DNA of 64,000 nt from Microbacterium saperdae. GTDB taxonomy: Bacteria > Actinomycetota > Actinomycetes > Actinomycetales > Microbacteriaceae. The position numbers were made by a program, and so were the translations under genes. The notes beneath the pieces were generated by a model that saw only the letters and a program-made list of their open reading frames with translations, had not been told where the DNA came from and did no database searches. Below are positions 52,232 to 60,750 of the stretch, in pieces; the stretch's first letter is position 1; each line of letters begins with the position of its first letter. The stretch covers positions 1,302,001 to 1,366,000 of the forward strand of contig NZ_VFOX01000001.1 in assembly GCF_006716345.1 (NCBI RefSeq). The letters run 5' to 3'.

Positions 52232-55200
52232 TTGTCTACCGGCCTGAGCTCGCACTCTCCCGGGTGGCGCTCGACATAGTCGAGGACCTTCGAGAGCCCG
52301 CTGTCCTGGGACCTTATGAACTCGGCGTCGCCGATGATCGACAAGCCGAAACGTGCCCGGGAGAGAGCCACATTGATGCGGCGCCAGTAATCCGGACCAA
52401 GGAATCCTAGACTCCCTCTGTCGTTACTGCGGGTTACTGAAAAGAAGGCGATGTCTGCCTCCCGCCCCTGTACCGCGTCTACGGACATCGCCGTCACTGA
52501 GAGGTTCTTGAATGATCCGGCCGCGAGACGGCGGCGGATGTCGGCGACCTGGCTCATATATGGCGCAATGGCGAGAACTCTGAGCTTCTGGCCCGATTGG
52601 GGACGAATGACTCCTCGTTCGAGTGCCCGGTCGAGGCTGAGAATCTTCTCCACCATAAGTTTCGCCTCGGCGCGGTTGGCTACAGAGGTCCCCGCAGCAC
52701 TTGCCTCCCGGCGTTCGTTACCGAGGGAAGAGGTATCGATCCATGTCACTGGTGCGCCAGCCCAGAGATCGTATCCGGGTAGGCCATCGTTACGCGGCGA
52801 CTGAAGAAGGCCCTCGTAGAAGCACTCCGAGATCATCGCACCTATGGGGTTGATCATTCGATATTGATGTTGAAGTAAGACCTGCGAGTCAGCTGGCAGA
52901 TGGTCGACGAGCCGTTGAAAGAGAGTTTCGGCGATGTCGGACGGCGTCAGGTTGTGTTCGGCCAGGATCCCGGGGCTCCGAACGAGATCTTCGTCGCTTG
53001 GAGGCAGTTGTCTGGTGTCGCCCACCACGATCCACTGCTTGGAACGCGACAGAGGAATCAAGGCTTCGGTCAACGTTGCCCGCGAAGCTTCGTCGACGAT
53101 GCAGACGTCAAACTCTGTGTGGGCAACGGCCTTGTGGCGCAGGAGGCCAACGCACGTGCCGGCGACGACCGATGTGGTCGCCAAGAAAAACTCCGCGATG
53201 TCCTCGTCTGATTCGATGCGGTCAATCCACTGGGCCTGGAGCTCAACGCGAGCTAGGAAGACCTGCGCGTGTGGCTTCCCGGTGAGGATGGCGGCGAGTG
53301 CTTCTCGCGCACCGACGGGCGAAAGGTCGCTGTCCAGTAGGAGGTCGCTGCCGAGGAACGCCTGAGCGCCTCTAACGTGTTCTTTAATGCGTTCGTTAAG
53401 GTGCTCGATCCGGCCCTGGATGTCATCGGGTTGATCGACCGGTTCATCGTCTTCAAGGCCCGTGACGGAACCTGTCGATACCGGTTTCTCGTTGAGCCTG
53501 GATGCCAGAAGGAGGCGTTCGGTCCCAAGGGTAGCGACTTGTTCCAGGAGGACTGCAGCGCGGGCGTGATGCACAGGGATGTCGTACTTGATCGCCTCCT
53601 GCTCGATTGTTGCTTGAGCTCGTTTGCGTATGTCGTCTGCCCAACGGGGGAGTCGGTTCTCAAGGAGTAGTGAGTGAACAGCGGGGTCTACCGCTGACTG
53701 GTCGGATCCCGCCAGACGGACGATGTTGGTGAGGCCCACTTGGGAGATTCGTTCGAGCGCGTTGTCGACTGCTGGGTTGGTCTGCGATGCGATGAGTATG
53801 CGTTTTCGTGGGTCGCTGCGAAGCAACTGGTAGACCAGCTCCGCGATGAGTCGGGTTTTGCCTGTACCGGGAGGCCCTTCGATGACCATAAGCCCAGAGT
53901 TGCCCAGCGCGAGTTCAATCGCACGCTGCTTGTCGGCGTCCATGTCAGAGTGCCAACTGGTGACGCTGTGCCGAACGGGGGAGGCACTCGCCGAGGGGTC
54001 AACGACAATCTCGCGGATCGTGCTGTTCGGCACCTTGCCGTCGCGGATGAAGTTGAGAGCTGACCTCTGCCGTGAGAGAGCAATCGTGCTCGGGGCATCA
54101 AACGGTCGGAGGGTGCCTCGCGGCGGGATCGACTTCGCCTTCCTCCGAAGCAGGATCGTCAGATCCTTCCCGTCCTGTTCGACAACCTCGCCGCTGACAC
54201 CGCGGAAGGGCTTCTCGGGAGAGATGGCCTCCCAAAATGTGCCCACGAGGTCGATGTCGGGCTCATTCAGGAGTGCGAAGGTGACCCGGCGTTCCACTTG
54301 TCCGCAGTGTCGGTATGCCATGGGTTGGGCAGACCCACGCGCGAGTTCGGCGCGGGCATCGAGGATGCGGCTCCACAGATCGAACAGCTCGTTGACTTCT
54401 GTGTCCGCGTGTGGGGAGAGCCGGGCGTCGAGATGGGCTTCGAGTAGGCGTTGCAGCGCCTGCCATCCACGCACTGCCGCGGCTGGATTTGTGGGTCGTC
54501 TCAACTCCCATCGAAAGACGGCTGGAAGCTGAACCGACCGGCGACGTTCTCGCTCGATCGTTTCGAAGTCCCGATGGGAGGCCGCGCTGATCGTAAGTGG
54601 GTCACCGTCTCGCCGAGGAGCCGATAGCGAAAATCGGTAAGAGGCGCCGTAGAGGAACATCCAGGAGCGATCAGGTGCCCCTGACTCTTGAATCCCGAAC
54701 TCGGCGTGGATGGCTCCTTCGAGATCCTGGGCGACCACTGATTCTGCTGTTGCCCCCGGCGCGCGTTGTTCCAGGTCCTGACGTGCGCGACTGCTGAGAC
54801 TGAGCCAGAGAGTGTTCTGACGTTTCCCGGCGTCGTCCGCTATCAGGTGCCAGGCATCCTCGAGGATGCCCTCAAGCTCCGTGGCCGACGACGGCCGCAG
54901 GTTGGGATCGAAGTCGACGCAGCGTGCGAGTATGTCGCGGACGCCGTCAGGAACGCTCGCGGCAATCAGTGCAGGCCGGATCTGGTCATAGTCAGAGATT
55001 GGTCCACCTGTCATGCATCGGATGGCGAGCACCCCGAGGCTGAAGACGTCGCGAACGTACGGTCTACGCGTCTCTTCCTCGGGCGGCGCGTAAGGGACCG
55101 AACGGAACCGTCTGACCGTGTGGGTACTGGGCGGACCCGACGCTTGGACCGTAGCGATCCCAAAATCGGCGACAAGGGGGCGCTGTTCAGCGTCGACAAG

Positions 55201-55620
55201 GATGTTGGCCGGTTTGATATCGCGATGCTCCATGTTGTTGAGATGCGCATACGAGATCGCGGAGACGATCGGCCGGAACATGTTGATGTAGAAGTCGTCC
55301 CAGCGGTCCCAACTGCGTTCCAACAACAGTTGATCGAGACTGGAGTCGACCCAGTCGAGCACAACGTAGGGGGTCTCGGTGTCATCGACTCCCGAATCCC
55401 GAATCCCGATAATGTTTGGGTGAGACAGACGCTGGAGGGCTTCGGTCTCACGCTCGAACATCCGCTTGGCGAATTCGTCTCGCCGTGGCTGGATGAACTT
55501 CACCGCCACGTAGTCGAAGGCCTTCAGATCAAACGCACGCACGACGGTGGACTGATTGCCTTGCGGAATCTTCGGCCCATCACTCTGAAGCGCATACTGC
55601 TTCTTGAGCACCTCACCCAT
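52228..55620 (-). CDS. Ser/Thr protein kinase fused to UPF1-like SF1 helicase
   Basis: The 1130-residue protein begins with a complete Hanks-type kinase: ATP lysine Lys41 (YVAVKF), HRDIKPANILVD with catalytic Asp134, DFG at 152-154 and the APE-like YAPPEEE near 177. After a linker (about 260-560) comes a superfamily 1 helicase: Walker A GPPGTGKT (582-589), DEAS (843-846), GDTRQLPP (867-874), HQYRM near 918, DAVQGREADI near 1050 and NVALSRARFG near 1085, as in AAA_11/AAA_12 UPF1 and DNA2-type enzymes. All key residues are present, so both halves should be active. AGGAG precedes the ATG at 55620 by 4 nt. It is coupled to the PLD-like gene, and sits between other defence genes. Confidence 0.88.
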   Translation of the reverse strand: MGEVLKKQYALQSDGPKIPQGNQSTVVRAFDLKAFDYVAVKFIQPRRDEFAKRMFERETEALQRLSHPNIIGIRDSGVDDTETPYVVLDWVDSSLDQLLLERSWDRWDDFYINMFRPIVSAISYAHLNNMEHRDIKPANILVDAEQRPLVADFGIATVQASGPPSTHTVRRFRSVPYAPPEEETRRPYVRDVFSLGVLAIRCMTGGPISDYDQIRPALIAASVPDGVRDILARCVDFDPNLRPSSATELEGILEDAWHLIADDAGKRQNTLWLSLSSRARQDLEQRAPGATAESVVAQDLEGAIHAEFGIQESGAPDRSWMFLYGASYRFSLSAPRRDGDPLTISAASHRDFETIERERRRSVQLPAVFRWELRRPTNPAAAVRGWQALQRLLEAHLDARLSPHADTEVNELFDLWSRILDARAELARGSAQPMAYRHCGQVERRVTFALLNEPDIDLVGTFWEAISPEKPFRGVSGEVVEQDGKDLTILLRRKAKSIPPRGTLRPFDAPSTIALSRQRSALNFIRDGKVPNSTIREIVVDPSASASPVRHSVTSWHSDMDADKQRAIELALGNSGLMVIEGPPGTGKTRLIAELVYQLLRSDPRKRILIASQTNPAVDNALERISQVGLTNIVRLAGSDQSAVDPAVHSLLLENRLPRWADDIRKRAQATIEQEAIKYDIPVHHARAAVLLEQVATLGTERLLLASRLNEKPVSTGSVTGLEDDEPVDQPDDIQGRIEHLNERIKEHVRGAQAFLGSDLLLDSDLSPVGAREALAAILTGKPHAQVFLARVELQAQWIDRIESDEDIAEFFLATTSVVAGTCVGLLRHKAVAHTEFDVCIVDEASRATLTEALIPLSRSKQWIVVGDTRQLPPSDEDLVRSPGILAEHNLTPSDIAETLFQRLVDHLPADSQVLLQHQYRMINPIGAMISECFYEGLLQSPRNDGLPGYDLWAGAPVTWIDTSSLGNERREASAAGTSVANRAEAKLMVEKILSLDRALERGVIRPQSGQKLRVLAIAPYMSQVADIRRRLAAGSFKNLSVTAMSVDAVQGREADIAFFSVTRSNDRGSLGFLGPDYWRRINVALSRARFGLSIIGDAEFIRSQDSGLSKVLDYVERHPGECELRPVDK

Positions 55621-55896
55621 GGATCTCCTCTTCAGACGCTGTAACACTATCGACAGTGTCGGACAGCTCGCGCGTGGAGAAATCGGTGGAGACGAGCCCG
55701 TCACGGACTCGCCAACATCGGGGCGCGAGAGATCGGGTCGAGAGACCGGGGGCAGGCTTCGTCGCCTTCAAGCAGCGCTAAGCGTGTCTCAGATGCCGGC
55801 ACGCGGCGGAGGATTTCTTCCTCAGTATTCTGCTGGGTCACCTCAGCGCATGCGACTCGTTATCAAGGACCCGCTCGCCTTTCGCGATGTCGTAGT

Positions 55897-56255
55897 GTGG
55901 ACCGCTTCATCCGGCGGCGTCTCGAACGAGTGCGGGCTGAACTCGGTCTTGAACTTCTTTCGACGGAACGCCGTCACCGGCGGGAGCCGATCTTCGATGC
56001 GTGGGATCGCTTCAAGACTGCGAGGTGCTCGGATCGTGGCTGCTGCTCTGTCAGCTCGTGGGCGCTGCTGTCACCGAGGCTGACCAGCGAGATCTCGCCG
56101 CTCGGGAGCTTGCAGAAAGAGCGACAGCTCAAGCCCTTGCCCACACAGCGTTATCCCGAGCGTGTGTCGAGGTCGCTCGGCTGCGCGGCTCGTTTGAGCA
56201 TGACCCCGGCGTACGCTCACTCGCCGATCTGCGTAGTCGCTACGGTGCTCTGTAG
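55897..56255 (+). pseudogene. Small helical protein gene, frameshifted
   Basis: From a GTG at 55897 the frame gives MDRFIRRRLERVRAELGLEL and REPIFDAWDRFKT; from about 56015 a different frame continues naturally as CEVLGSWLLLCQLVGAAVTE and DLRSRYGAL to a TAG at 56255. Joining them gives an all-helical protein of about 118 residues with consistent codon use. No family recognised. A one-base deletion near 56014 would explain the break. Confidence 0.4.
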
Positions 56256-56690
56256 GAGGTCTATCAAATCGTTCAGCGTGTACTGTCCGACATCCTGTTC
56301 GCGATCGCTTTCTGGCACATCGACGATCGAGACAGTCGCGACGGCTCCCGCGGTCTGTTTTCTGCTCTTGCAGTGGAGGATTAGAGCGACTTTGGGGGCA
56401 GTGGCGTGGGCACTGAACATCCAGAGCGGGTGCGGGATGGCATTCCGATGTGCTTGCTCCTCGCGACATCTGGTGCAACTGCTCGATCTTCTATTTCCCT
56501 GTCGTCTCGTCCGACGGCAGGTGAGCGATGCGGTCTTGCAGGTAATTGATCCTTCCGTGGACCGCCAGGAGTCAGCCAAGGATCTCGAAAAACTCTGGAG
56601 GCGCCGGGTCGCGGAAGGCAGCGGCCGGAACTCCGCACGCGCCGACAGCTGTGTCAAGACTCGTCGTGGTGCAATGTTCCCTCTCCTCGA
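56217..56690 (-). pseudogene. Decayed gene downstream of TIR gene
   Basis: Minus-strand pieces in different frames look like one broken gene: FFEILG, stop, LLAVHGRINYLQDRIAHLPS DETTGK, stop, then after a frame change NAIPHPLWMFSAHATAPKVA LILHCKS and SIVDVPESDREQDVGQYTLN DLIDLL to the stop at 56217. No family is recognised. It may have been the partner of the TIR gene, which ends at 56698. Confidence 0.35.
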
Positions 56691-56697
56691 CGCACCG

Positions 56698-57624
56698 CTA
56701 GAGCGCTCTCGCGGCGCGTTGCCCGGCCACTGTTGCCTGAGCGTGCGCGGTGCCATCGAGTGTCGTGGTCACACGGCCGATGAGGCGCTCCATCTCGAGA
56801 ACTGATACGAGCGCGTGAAGTGTTTCACGATCTGTCTCGTCGAAGCCGCCCGACGAACCGTGATTGACGAAGTGCGTGAGGAGCTCGTCGTGCAGCCCGT
56901 CGACATCGATCCCTCGTTTCCTCAGAACCGCCAACCAGACTCTCGGACGCAGCCTTGTGATTGTCGTTCCGCCAAAGGACCTCGAAACCTCAACAAGTCT
57001 CTGGTCAGCGAGGGAGGAGATGGCCTCTTCAACAAGCTCATGACTCAGGTCGAGATCAGCTAGCCGCTCAAGCAGCTGCCTCGAGCCGACTGATCCAGCG
57101 CCGTTCTCGAGGATCATGTCGACAGTCGCGTTCATCACGGCATCGTCCACGGGGTTTGGTAAGAGCTTCGGTGCGCGGCGTGAGTAGGCTGGCGGAGCTC
57201 CGAGTGGAGGCGCGACGTCTGTACTGAACAGCGTCCCGGAAATGTCTGAGACGACCCCCTGCGGCCCGAGCGACGCGAGGGAGCTGTAGCGCAGATGCTG
57301 CAGCGCGGGTGGCACTTCCACGTCGTCGATCAAAACGGGGATGATGCGTGTCCCTCTTTGAATCCGTCGGATCACTCCGGCGTCGAGCTCCTCAGCGACC
57401 CACGGCTTGGTGATCGAAGTGTTCGACAGAACAACGATGAAGACGTCCGCTTTGTCGATGCCGTGCGCGAAGACCTTGTCGACGAGTGAGTCGCCTGCTC
57501 GGATTTCCCACTCATCGACCCACGCGTCTATTCCCGCGGCTCGAAGGTTAGTGGCGAACTCGGTCACGAACCGTCCCTTGTCCTCGCTGGCGTGGCTTAT
57601 GAAGGCTTTCGGTGCGTCGGGCAT
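56698..57624 (-). CDS. TIR-domain protein
   Basis: The 308-residue protein has an N-terminal TIR domain (residues about 5-135): KAFISHASEDKGRFV is box 1, DAWVDEWEIRAGDSLV follows, and SNTSITKPWVAEELDAG contains the Glu (78 or 79) that acts in NAD hydrolysis, with RIIPVLIDDVEVPPALQHLR as box 3. The C-terminal half (150-308) is helical and unrecognised, perhaps a winged-helix or oligomerisation domain (AVMNATVDMILENGAGSVGS, then HELVEEAISSLADQRLVEVS). Bacterial TIR proteins of this build often kill infected cells by depleting NAD. No Thoeris ThsA or other known partner is adjacent; a decayed gene lies downstream. Confidence 0.85.
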   Translation of the reverse strand: MPDAPKAFISHASEDKGRFVTEFATNLRAAGIDAWVDEWEIRAGDSLVDKVFAHGIDKADVFIVVLSNTSITKPWVAEELDAGVIRRIQRGTRIIPVLIDDVEVPPALQHLRYSSLASLGPQGVVSDISGTLFSTDVAPPLGAPPAYSRRAPKLLPNPVDDAVMNATVDMILENGAGSVGSRQLLERLADLDLSHELVEEAISSLADQRLVEVSRSFGGTTITRLRPRVWLAVLRKRGIDVDGLHDELLTHFVNHGSSGGFDETDRETLHALVSVLEMERLIGRVTTTLDGTAHAQATVAGQRAARAL

Positions 57625-57938
57625 GCGCTCAGGTTAGCCGGACCGGCGGACACAAAGCGTAGTGAAGGAGAGAGTCTCGGTTTTTTCGGACGCCCGTGCC
57701 CTGGCGCCCCGGTGCCGGCTCGACCTGCCTGTGTGCCGACGTCGGCACGCACCTTACTGAGGGGTGAAAACGATGCCACCAACTCCGCAAAAACTCTAGA
57801 GAATCTGTGGGCGACTACCAAGAGCCGGGACCTCGCCGGGACCTGATGCATGCAAACCGTGCAATCCATGACGTGAGATGGGGTCCTCTGAGGGGCAGAG
57901 ATGCCCGGAAAATCAAGGAATCCGGTCGAACCGTCTAC
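57625..57938. other. Spacer at island end, no supported gene
   Basis: It carries the upstream signals of the TIR gene and ends at the tRNA fragment. No reading frame is convincing. Confidence 0.4.
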
Positions 57939-57980
57939 CTGGGGGTCAAGGGGTCGCAGGTTCAAATCCTGTCAGCCCGA
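57939..57980 (+). repeat. 3' fragment of tRNA-Pro(GGG): attachment-site scar
   Basis: CTGGGGGTCAAG corresponds to the anticodon loop (GGG) and 3' half of the anticodon stem, followed by the variable loop, a T-arm GCAGGTTCAAATCCTGT and the acceptor strand CAGCCCGA. The 5' half of the tRNA is absent, so this is not a functional gene. Integrative elements of actinobacteria commonly recombine into tRNA 3' ends and leave exactly such a duplicate. The native terminator follows immediately, which places the chromosome on the right and the inserted DNA on the left. Confidence 0.75.
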
Positions 57981-57985
57981 CACAG

Positions 57986-58021
57986 AAAGCCCTGATGAGA
58001 CATCAATCTCATCAGGGCTTT
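57986..58021. terminator. Strong terminator hairpin
   Basis: AAAGCCCTGATGAGA (57986-58000) and TCTCATCAGGGCTTT (58007-58021) form a perfect 15-bp stem with a 6-nt loop and end in T-rich sequence on both strands. It follows the tRNA fragment and also lies 42 bp beyond the minus-strand gene at 58064, so it serves both directions. Confidence 0.85.
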
Positions 58022-58063
58022 GTCGTGTCCGGCAGCAAGCTTTTCAGCCATTCGCATACGGCA

Positions 58064-58762
58064 TCACAGCCCTGCCCGTCCGGTCGCCCAGTAGGGCTTG
58101 GTCGTGACGGCTCGGCGGTCGAGGAGTCCGTGGCCCACGAGCATCCGGCGCTGCTGCTGAAGGGAGCCGGCGTGTCCGAGGAGCAGCGCGCCGTGGATTC
58201 CGTTGAGGCGGCCGTCCGCGACAGCTTCTTCGAGCCACGCCTGTATCGCGGTTCCCGGCTCCGTGCGGCCGGGGAGGAGCTGAAACTGGGGCCATCTCTC
58301 CCGCAACGCAGCAACGGAACTCGGAGCGGTTTCGAGCGCCACAATCGATGACGGAACGGCGCGAGCGTAGGCGTCGATGGTGCCGAGTGCTGACCCGTCG
58401 CCGAGGATGAGGCGTGGGGCGGGAGGAAGTCGCAGCGGTCGGTGCTTGGTGGCGACCAACGTCACGTCTTCTCCTCTGCGCAGCCGGCGTACCCAGGCGG
58501 TTCCTGGTCCGTCGGCGTCGAGAGCGACGAGGATGCCGAGCCGGTCATGCCCGGTGACGCGGTAGGCGGTGTAACGACGTGCCTGGGTTGAGGTCACCAT
58601 GATCTGAATCTCGTGACCGGGTTGCCAGCCTCCTGTGGGTGGGCTCGCCCGGAACTCGATGTCGAGGAAACCCGGCGCGGGCGCCGCGATATCGAGAACG
58701 TGGGCGGAGTAGCCGCTCAGTGTCTGGGCGAGCGTGCCGACCAGCGCGGGAAATGTGGGCAT
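58064..58762 (-). CDS. Siderophore-interacting-protein (SIP) family FAD protein
   Basis: The 232-residue protein resembles siderophore-interacting proteins, FAD/NAD(P)H ferric-siderophore reductases: an N-terminal FAD-binding barrel with ARRYTAYRVTG (the R-x-Y-T FAD motif, residues 61-71) and GPGTAWVRRLRRGEDVTLVA, then a C-terminal NAD(P)-binding part with LILGDGSALGTIDAYARAVP. The length is near the usual 240-280. It is the last gene after RidA and the FAD monooxygenase, 70 bp downstream. Whether it reduces iron or supplies electrons to another oxidoreductase cannot be told. Confidence 0.8.
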   Translation of the reverse strand: MPTFPALVGTLAQTLSGYSAHVLDIAAPAPGFLDIEFRASPPTGGWQPGHEIQIMVTSTQARRYTAYRVTGHDRLGILVALDADGPGTAWVRRLRRGEDVTLVATKHRPLRLPPAPRLILGDGSALGTIDAYARAVPSSIVALETAPSSVAALRERWPQFQLLPGRTEPGTAIQAWLEEAVADGRLNGIHGALLLGHAGSLQQQRRMLVGHGLLDRRAVTTKPYWATGRAGL

Positions 58763-58832
58763 GCGGGTGCTCCGGCAGTCATTCGGTAAGGGGCGGATTC
58801 GTGTCGGCAGTGGAGGACCGCTCAGCGTGCGG

Positions 58833-59228
58833 TCATGGCTCCAGGTCGACGACGAGTTCCACTTCCATGAGTGCCTCGGGTGCGAAGAGGGCGTGGACGC
58901 CGATCAGCGTGCTTGCGGGCGGTTCGCTGCGCCCGTCGCGAAGCGGACCGACGACGTCGAGGAGCAGCGCGGGGTCATAGTCGACGACATAGACGGTCTC
59001 TTTCACGATGGCGTCTCGGGAGAGGCCGAGTTCATCGAGCGTGACGTCGATGTTTCGTGCGATCTGCTCCGCCTGTTCCCGGTGGCTGCCGATCCCCGCC
59101 CACGTGCCATCCACCCGTTGGGAGACCTGCCCGGAGATGAAGGCGAGCGGTCCGGTCGCCCGGACGATCTGGCTGGTGAACCCGGGCGCCCCGTGCAGGG
59201 CGGCGGGGTTCGACCGGTGGGCGGTCAT
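58833..59228 (-). CDS. RidA-family (YjgF) protein
   Basis: The 131-residue protein matches the RidA/YjgF/UK114 family, whose members hydrolyse reactive enamines and imines: GPLAFISGQVSQRVDGTWAG near the N-terminus and the conserved C-terminal ALMEVELVVDL. The arginine of the usual active site (RA..V near the C-terminus) is shifted, so it may be one of the family branches of unknown activity. Its ATG overlaps the monooxygenase stop codon (ATGA). RidA proteins coupled to oxygenases often remove reactive products, which fits here. Confidence 0.85.
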   Translation of the reverse strand: MTAHRSNPAALHGAPGFTSQIVRATGPLAFISGQVSQRVDGTWAGIGSHREQAEQIARNIDVTLDELGLSRDAIVKETVYVVDYDPALLLDVVGPLRDGRSEPPASTLIGVHALFAPEALMEVELVVDLEP

Positions 59229-60700
59229 CGGTGGGTTCCGTCTGCCGTCGGAGCGCCGCTGATACCAGAGAGGCCGTATCCGTCGGGGCGGACGATGATC
59301 GACCCGGCCGGGGGAAGGTCATCGGCGCGGATTCGCACCGCCTGGACATCGACAACCGGCGCCTTGCTGAGAACCGCGGGCATCGAGAGGGGAGGATGAC
59401 CCGGCACGCTCACGCGGACGAAGTGTCCGTCGGACAGTGCGCGGTGCACCGATGATCCGTCGGTCAGCGGCAGGTCGGGAATCCGTCGTCCCACCCAGGA
59501 ATCCGCCTCCGCCTCCGCAGCCAGCGGCTCGGGGTAGGAGACCGAGAAGCCGGACACCTCTCCGGCCATGGCGCGGTTGGCCTCCGGAACCGCGAGCAGG
59601 CCGCTGACGACCTCGCGGAGGGAGGCGTTCGCGGGGGTGAAGGTGGATACGAGCTGATACTGGGCGACAGTGTTGGCGAACAGTCGTTCTCCGATGGGTC
59701 GTCTCTCGCTCTCGTAGGTGTCGAGGAGGTACTCGGGAGCGCGGCCGGTCGCGGTCAGTGCGAGCTTCCAGCCCAGGTTCATCGCATCCTGCACTCCCAC
59801 GTTCAGTCCTTGACCGCCCATCGGTGCGTGGATGTGTGCGGCGTCTCCGGCCAGGAGGATCCTGCCCGCGCGGTACGTGGAGGCAAGCCGGGTCTCGTTG
59901 GTGAAGCGGGTCAGCCAGGAAGCGTCGCGCGCGCCGAAGTCGCTGCCGGTGGTCCGTCGCAGCGACTCGCTCAGCTCGTCCAGGGTGAGGGGCTCATGCT
60001 GCGGTACGTGACGGCGCGCGGTGTCCAAGACGATGACCCGCGAATGGACGCCGTCGCCGGACGGGATAATGTTCGCCCCACCGAACTCGTTCTGGCCGCC
60101 ACCGAGCGGCGCGCCGGCAGGAAGGTCGAGTACGACATCACCCATCGCGATGGAGTCCGTGGCAGGCAGCCCCGGGAAGTCGATCCCCGCGGTTCGACGC
60201 ACGATGCTCCGCGCACCGTCCGTGCCCACCACCCACCGCGACGAGACCGCCGTGCCGTCCTCCAGTGCGAGATCGACCCGATCGCCGCGGTCTTCCACCG
60301 CCGTGACGAGCGCGCCGCGCCGCACCTCGACGCCGACCTCGAGCGCGTGTGCCTCGAGGATGGCCTCGGTGCGCGACTGCGGGATGAACAGCGTGAACGG
60401 GTGCGGCGAATCGAATGATGAGAAGTCCAGGCGCGTATCCAGGCCGGCGAAGTGCCAGGTCGGCATCGGGCGCCCGACTTCCAGGAAACGCGACGAGAGT
60501 CCGCGCAATCCGAAGGTCTCCAGCGTGCGCCCGTGGATCGTCAACGCGCGAGACTGGGTGACCCGCTTCCGTCGTCGCTCCAGCAGCACGACGCGCGCTC
60601 CGCCCAGGCTCGCTTCGGCGGCCAACCAGAAGCCCACCGGACCGCCTCCCACGACGGCGATGTCGTAGCCAGAAACCTGTTCCCTTACATCGTTAGTCAT
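59225..60700 (-). CDS. FAD-dependent aromatic monooxygenase
   Basis: The 491-residue flavoprotein has the p-hydroxybenzoate hydroxylase-type signatures: VGGGPVG (residues 17-23), the middle DG motif in VVGTDGARSIVRR and GDAAHIHAPMGGQGLNVGVQ DAMNLGWKL near 290-315, followed by a thioredoxin-like C-terminal domain as in RdmE/Rox-type enzymes. The family includes class A hydroxylases of polyketides, phenols and antibiotics such as rifampicin and tetracycline. The gene has a strong promoter with a TTGACA -35 and a TetR-type operator between -35 and -10, so it is likely induced by its substrate or a related toxic aromatic. Leaderless start probable. Confidence 0.9.
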   Translation of the reverse strand: MTNDVREQVSGYDIAVVGGGPVGFWLAAEASLGGARVVLLERRRKRVTQSRALTIHGRTLETFGLRGLSSRFLEVGRPMPTWHFAGLDTRLDFSSFDSPHPFTLFIPQSRTEAILEAHALEVGVEVRRGALVTAVEDRGDRVDLALEDGTAVSSRWVVGTDGARSIVRRTAGIDFPGLPATDSIAMGDVVLDLPAGAPLGGGQNEFGGANIIPSGDGVHSRVIVLDTARRHVPQHEPLTLDELSESLRRTTGSDFGARDASWLTRFTNETRLASTYRAGRILLAGDAAHIHAPMGGQGLNVGVQDAMNLGWKLALTATGRAPEYLLDTYESERRPIGERLFANTVAQYQLVSTFTPANASLREVVSGLLAVPEANRAMAGEVSGFSVSYPEPLAAEAEADSWVGRRIPDLPLTDGSSVHRALSDGHFVRVSVPGHPPLSMPAVLSKAPVVDVQAVRIRADDLPPAGSIIVRPDGYGLSGISGAPTADGTHR

Positions 60701-60706
60701 ACCGGG

Positions 60707-60736
60707 AGTATTGCTCTAACAGTGTTAGGCTGTCAA
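60707..60736 (-). promoter_or_regulatory. Promoter of the monooxygenase operon
   Basis: On the minus strand, -35 TTGACA (60736-60731), 18-bp spacer and -10 AATACT (60712-60707). The -10 ends 6 nt before the ATG at 60700, so transcription should start at or near the A of the start codon. Confidence 0.75.
60716..60728. promoter_or_regulatory. TetR-family operator
   Basis: CTAACA-G-TGTTAG is a perfect 6+1+6 inverted repeat lying wholly between the -35 and -10 boxes of the monooxygenase promoter and about 30 bp before the divergent TetR start. It is the expected place for repression of both genes. Confidence 0.75.
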
Positions 60737-60750
60737 GCGGAGGGATGCAG

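Noticed and set aside
57939..57980. Functional tRNA gene
   Set aside because: Only the anticodon loop, T-arm and 3' acceptor strand are present; no 5' acceptor or D-arm precedes them.
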